DNA of 64,000 nucleotides from Streptomyces griseoviridis (GTDB taxonomy: Bacteria > Actinomycetota > Actinomycetes > Streptomycetales > Streptomycetaceae): contig BMSM01000007.1 of NCBI GenBank assembly GCA_014649155.1, forward strand, positions 124,001 through 188,000, written 5' to 3'. Below are positions 63,200 to 64,000 of the stretch, piece by piece. Below the pieces are notes generated by a model that did no database searches, was not told the origin of the DNA, and saw only the letters and a list, made by a program, of their open reading frames with translations. The translations under genes and the position numbers were made by a program. Within the stretch, counting starts at the first letter, position 1. Every line of letters starts with the position of its first letter.

Positions 63200-64000
63200 T
63201 CAGTCCAGCAGGTCCGGTTCGGCGCGGCTGATGTCGCGCCACAGCGGCTGGTAGTTGATCCAGGCCACCAGGTCGCCGCCGAGCTGGTCCCAGGTCGCCG
63301 CCGCCCGCCGGTGGTCGATCAGCACCGGCCGGCCCGCGGCCTTCGCCGTGAGCTGGACCTGGCAGCACCGTTCCATCGACAGGAACCACCAGGCGGCGGC
63401 GTCCACCGAGTCGCCGACCGTGAGGAGCCCGTGGTTGCGCAGCACCAGCGCCTTGCGGGAACCGAGGGTCGCGGCGATCCGCCGGCCCTCCTCGGCGTCG
63501 ACGGCGACCCCGCTGTAGGAGTCGTACAGGGCGTGGTCCTCGTAGAAGGCGCAGCTCTCCTGGGTGATGGGGTCCAGCAGTTCGCCGAGGGCCGCGAGGG
63601 CCCGGCCGTGGACCGAGTGGCAGTGGGCGACGGCGACGACGTCCGGACGGGCGGCATGCACCTGGGAGTGAACGGTGAAGGCGGCCTGGTTGACGTGGTA
63701 GCGGCCCTCGATCACCTGTCCGGCGGCGTTGGCCAGGACCAGGTCGCTCACCGTGACGTGCCGGAAGGGCAGGCCGAAGGGGTTGACCCAGAAGCAGTCG
63801 CTGAACTCGGGATCGCGGGCGGTGATGTGCCCGGAGACGCCGTCCTCCAGGCCGTACCGCCCGAAGATCCTGAGCGCGCCGGCCAGCCGTTCCTTGCGGT
63901 GCCGGCGTTCGTCTGCGACGGACTCGTGCATCGGCGGCATCGCGAACTGGAGGGTGTCGAGCGGCCGTGGCGGGGGCGGAGCGGCCCCGGACGTCGCGTG
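63200..64000 (-). CDS. Class II aldolase/adducin family protein, 5' end beyond the window
   Basis: A zinc-dependent aldolase-type enzyme. GVSGHITARDPE, VAHCHSVHGRALAAL (two metal His) and VLRNHGLLTVGDSVDAAAW (third His) are the family's core. The frame stays open upstream of ATG 63940 to the window edge (Pro-rich then DTLQFAMPPMHESVAD), and that ATG has no ribosome binding site, so the true start is probably outside. Family substrates range from fuculose phosphate to non-phosphorylated acids; AraD/FucA subtype cannot be told. Confidence 0.88.
   Translation of the reverse strand, partial: HATSGAAPPPPRPLDTLQFAMPPMHESVADERRHRKERLAGALRIFGRYGLEDGVSGHITARDPEFSDCFWVNPFGLPFRHVTVSDLVLANAAGQVIEGRYHVNQAAFTVHSQVHAARPDVVAVAHCHSVHGRALAALGELLDPITQESCAFYEDHALYDSYSGVAVDAEEGRRIAATLGSRKALVLRNHGLLTVGDSVDAAAWWFLSMERCCQVQLTAKAAGRPVLIDHRRAAATWDQLGGDLVAWINYQPLWRDISRAEPDLLD

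Overview
The window is about 64 kb of very GC-rich DNA. Codon third positions are almost always G or C, GTG and TTG starts are common, and many genes overlap by 4 bases. Gene content (mdh, sucCD, purN-purH, folD, glyA behind a ZTP riboswitch, pcrA, icmB, a c-di-AMP riboswitch before an NlpC/P60 hydrolase) points to the core chromosome of a Streptomyces or close relative. I see no tRNA, rRNA, CRISPR array, prophage or full insertion sequence. The only mobile-looking item is a short MITE-like element at 8793-8973.

Layout. 1-4.6 kb: TetR regulator, metallophosphoesterase, D-Ala-D-Ala carboxypeptidase and a YihY-type membrane protein. 4.6-8.8 kb: a divergent set for decaprenylphosphoryl-arabinose metabolism (GtrA, UbiA-type phosphoribosyltransferase, PAP2 phosphatase against DprE1 and DprE2). 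9-17.6 kb: 2'-5' RNA ligase-like protein, trpS, glyA, a YgiC/YgiB-like ATP-grasp and lipoprotein pair, a MocR regulator with a divergent AhpD-like gene, and mdh with a 10-bp palindrome upstream. 18-31 kb: membrane HTH protein, folD-DUF3017, an FHA-like protein coupled to a kinase-transglycosylase fusion, purN-purH, DUF6350 protein and an HTH/sigma-like membrane protein. 31-35.3 kb: sucC-sucD and a proline-rich membrane-anchored protein.

35.7-44.4 kb: a five-gene cassette in two divergent arms: MoxR AAA+ ATPase, DUF5682 and VWA on the minus strand; SWIM zinc-finger protein and DUF5691 on the plus strand. Its shared promoter region holds a perfect match to the RecA-NDp (PafBC) DNA-damage promoter. 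The same promoter type precedes pcrA at 51.1 kb. This ties the cassette to the DNA-damage response and is the most interesting observation here.

44.5-64 kb: icmB, lipase, M23 peptidase, pcrA, NlpC/P60 hydrolase under a c-di-AMP riboswitch, TDT transporter, a frameshifted NlpC/P60 pseudogene beside a 130-bp tandem duplication, a PspC-type two-component system opposite another PspC protein, DoxX protein, repeat-rich spacer, two uncharacterised proteins (one DUF4429/SHOCT) and a class II aldolase running off the right edge.

Functions are read from motifs and family knowledge. No database search was run.
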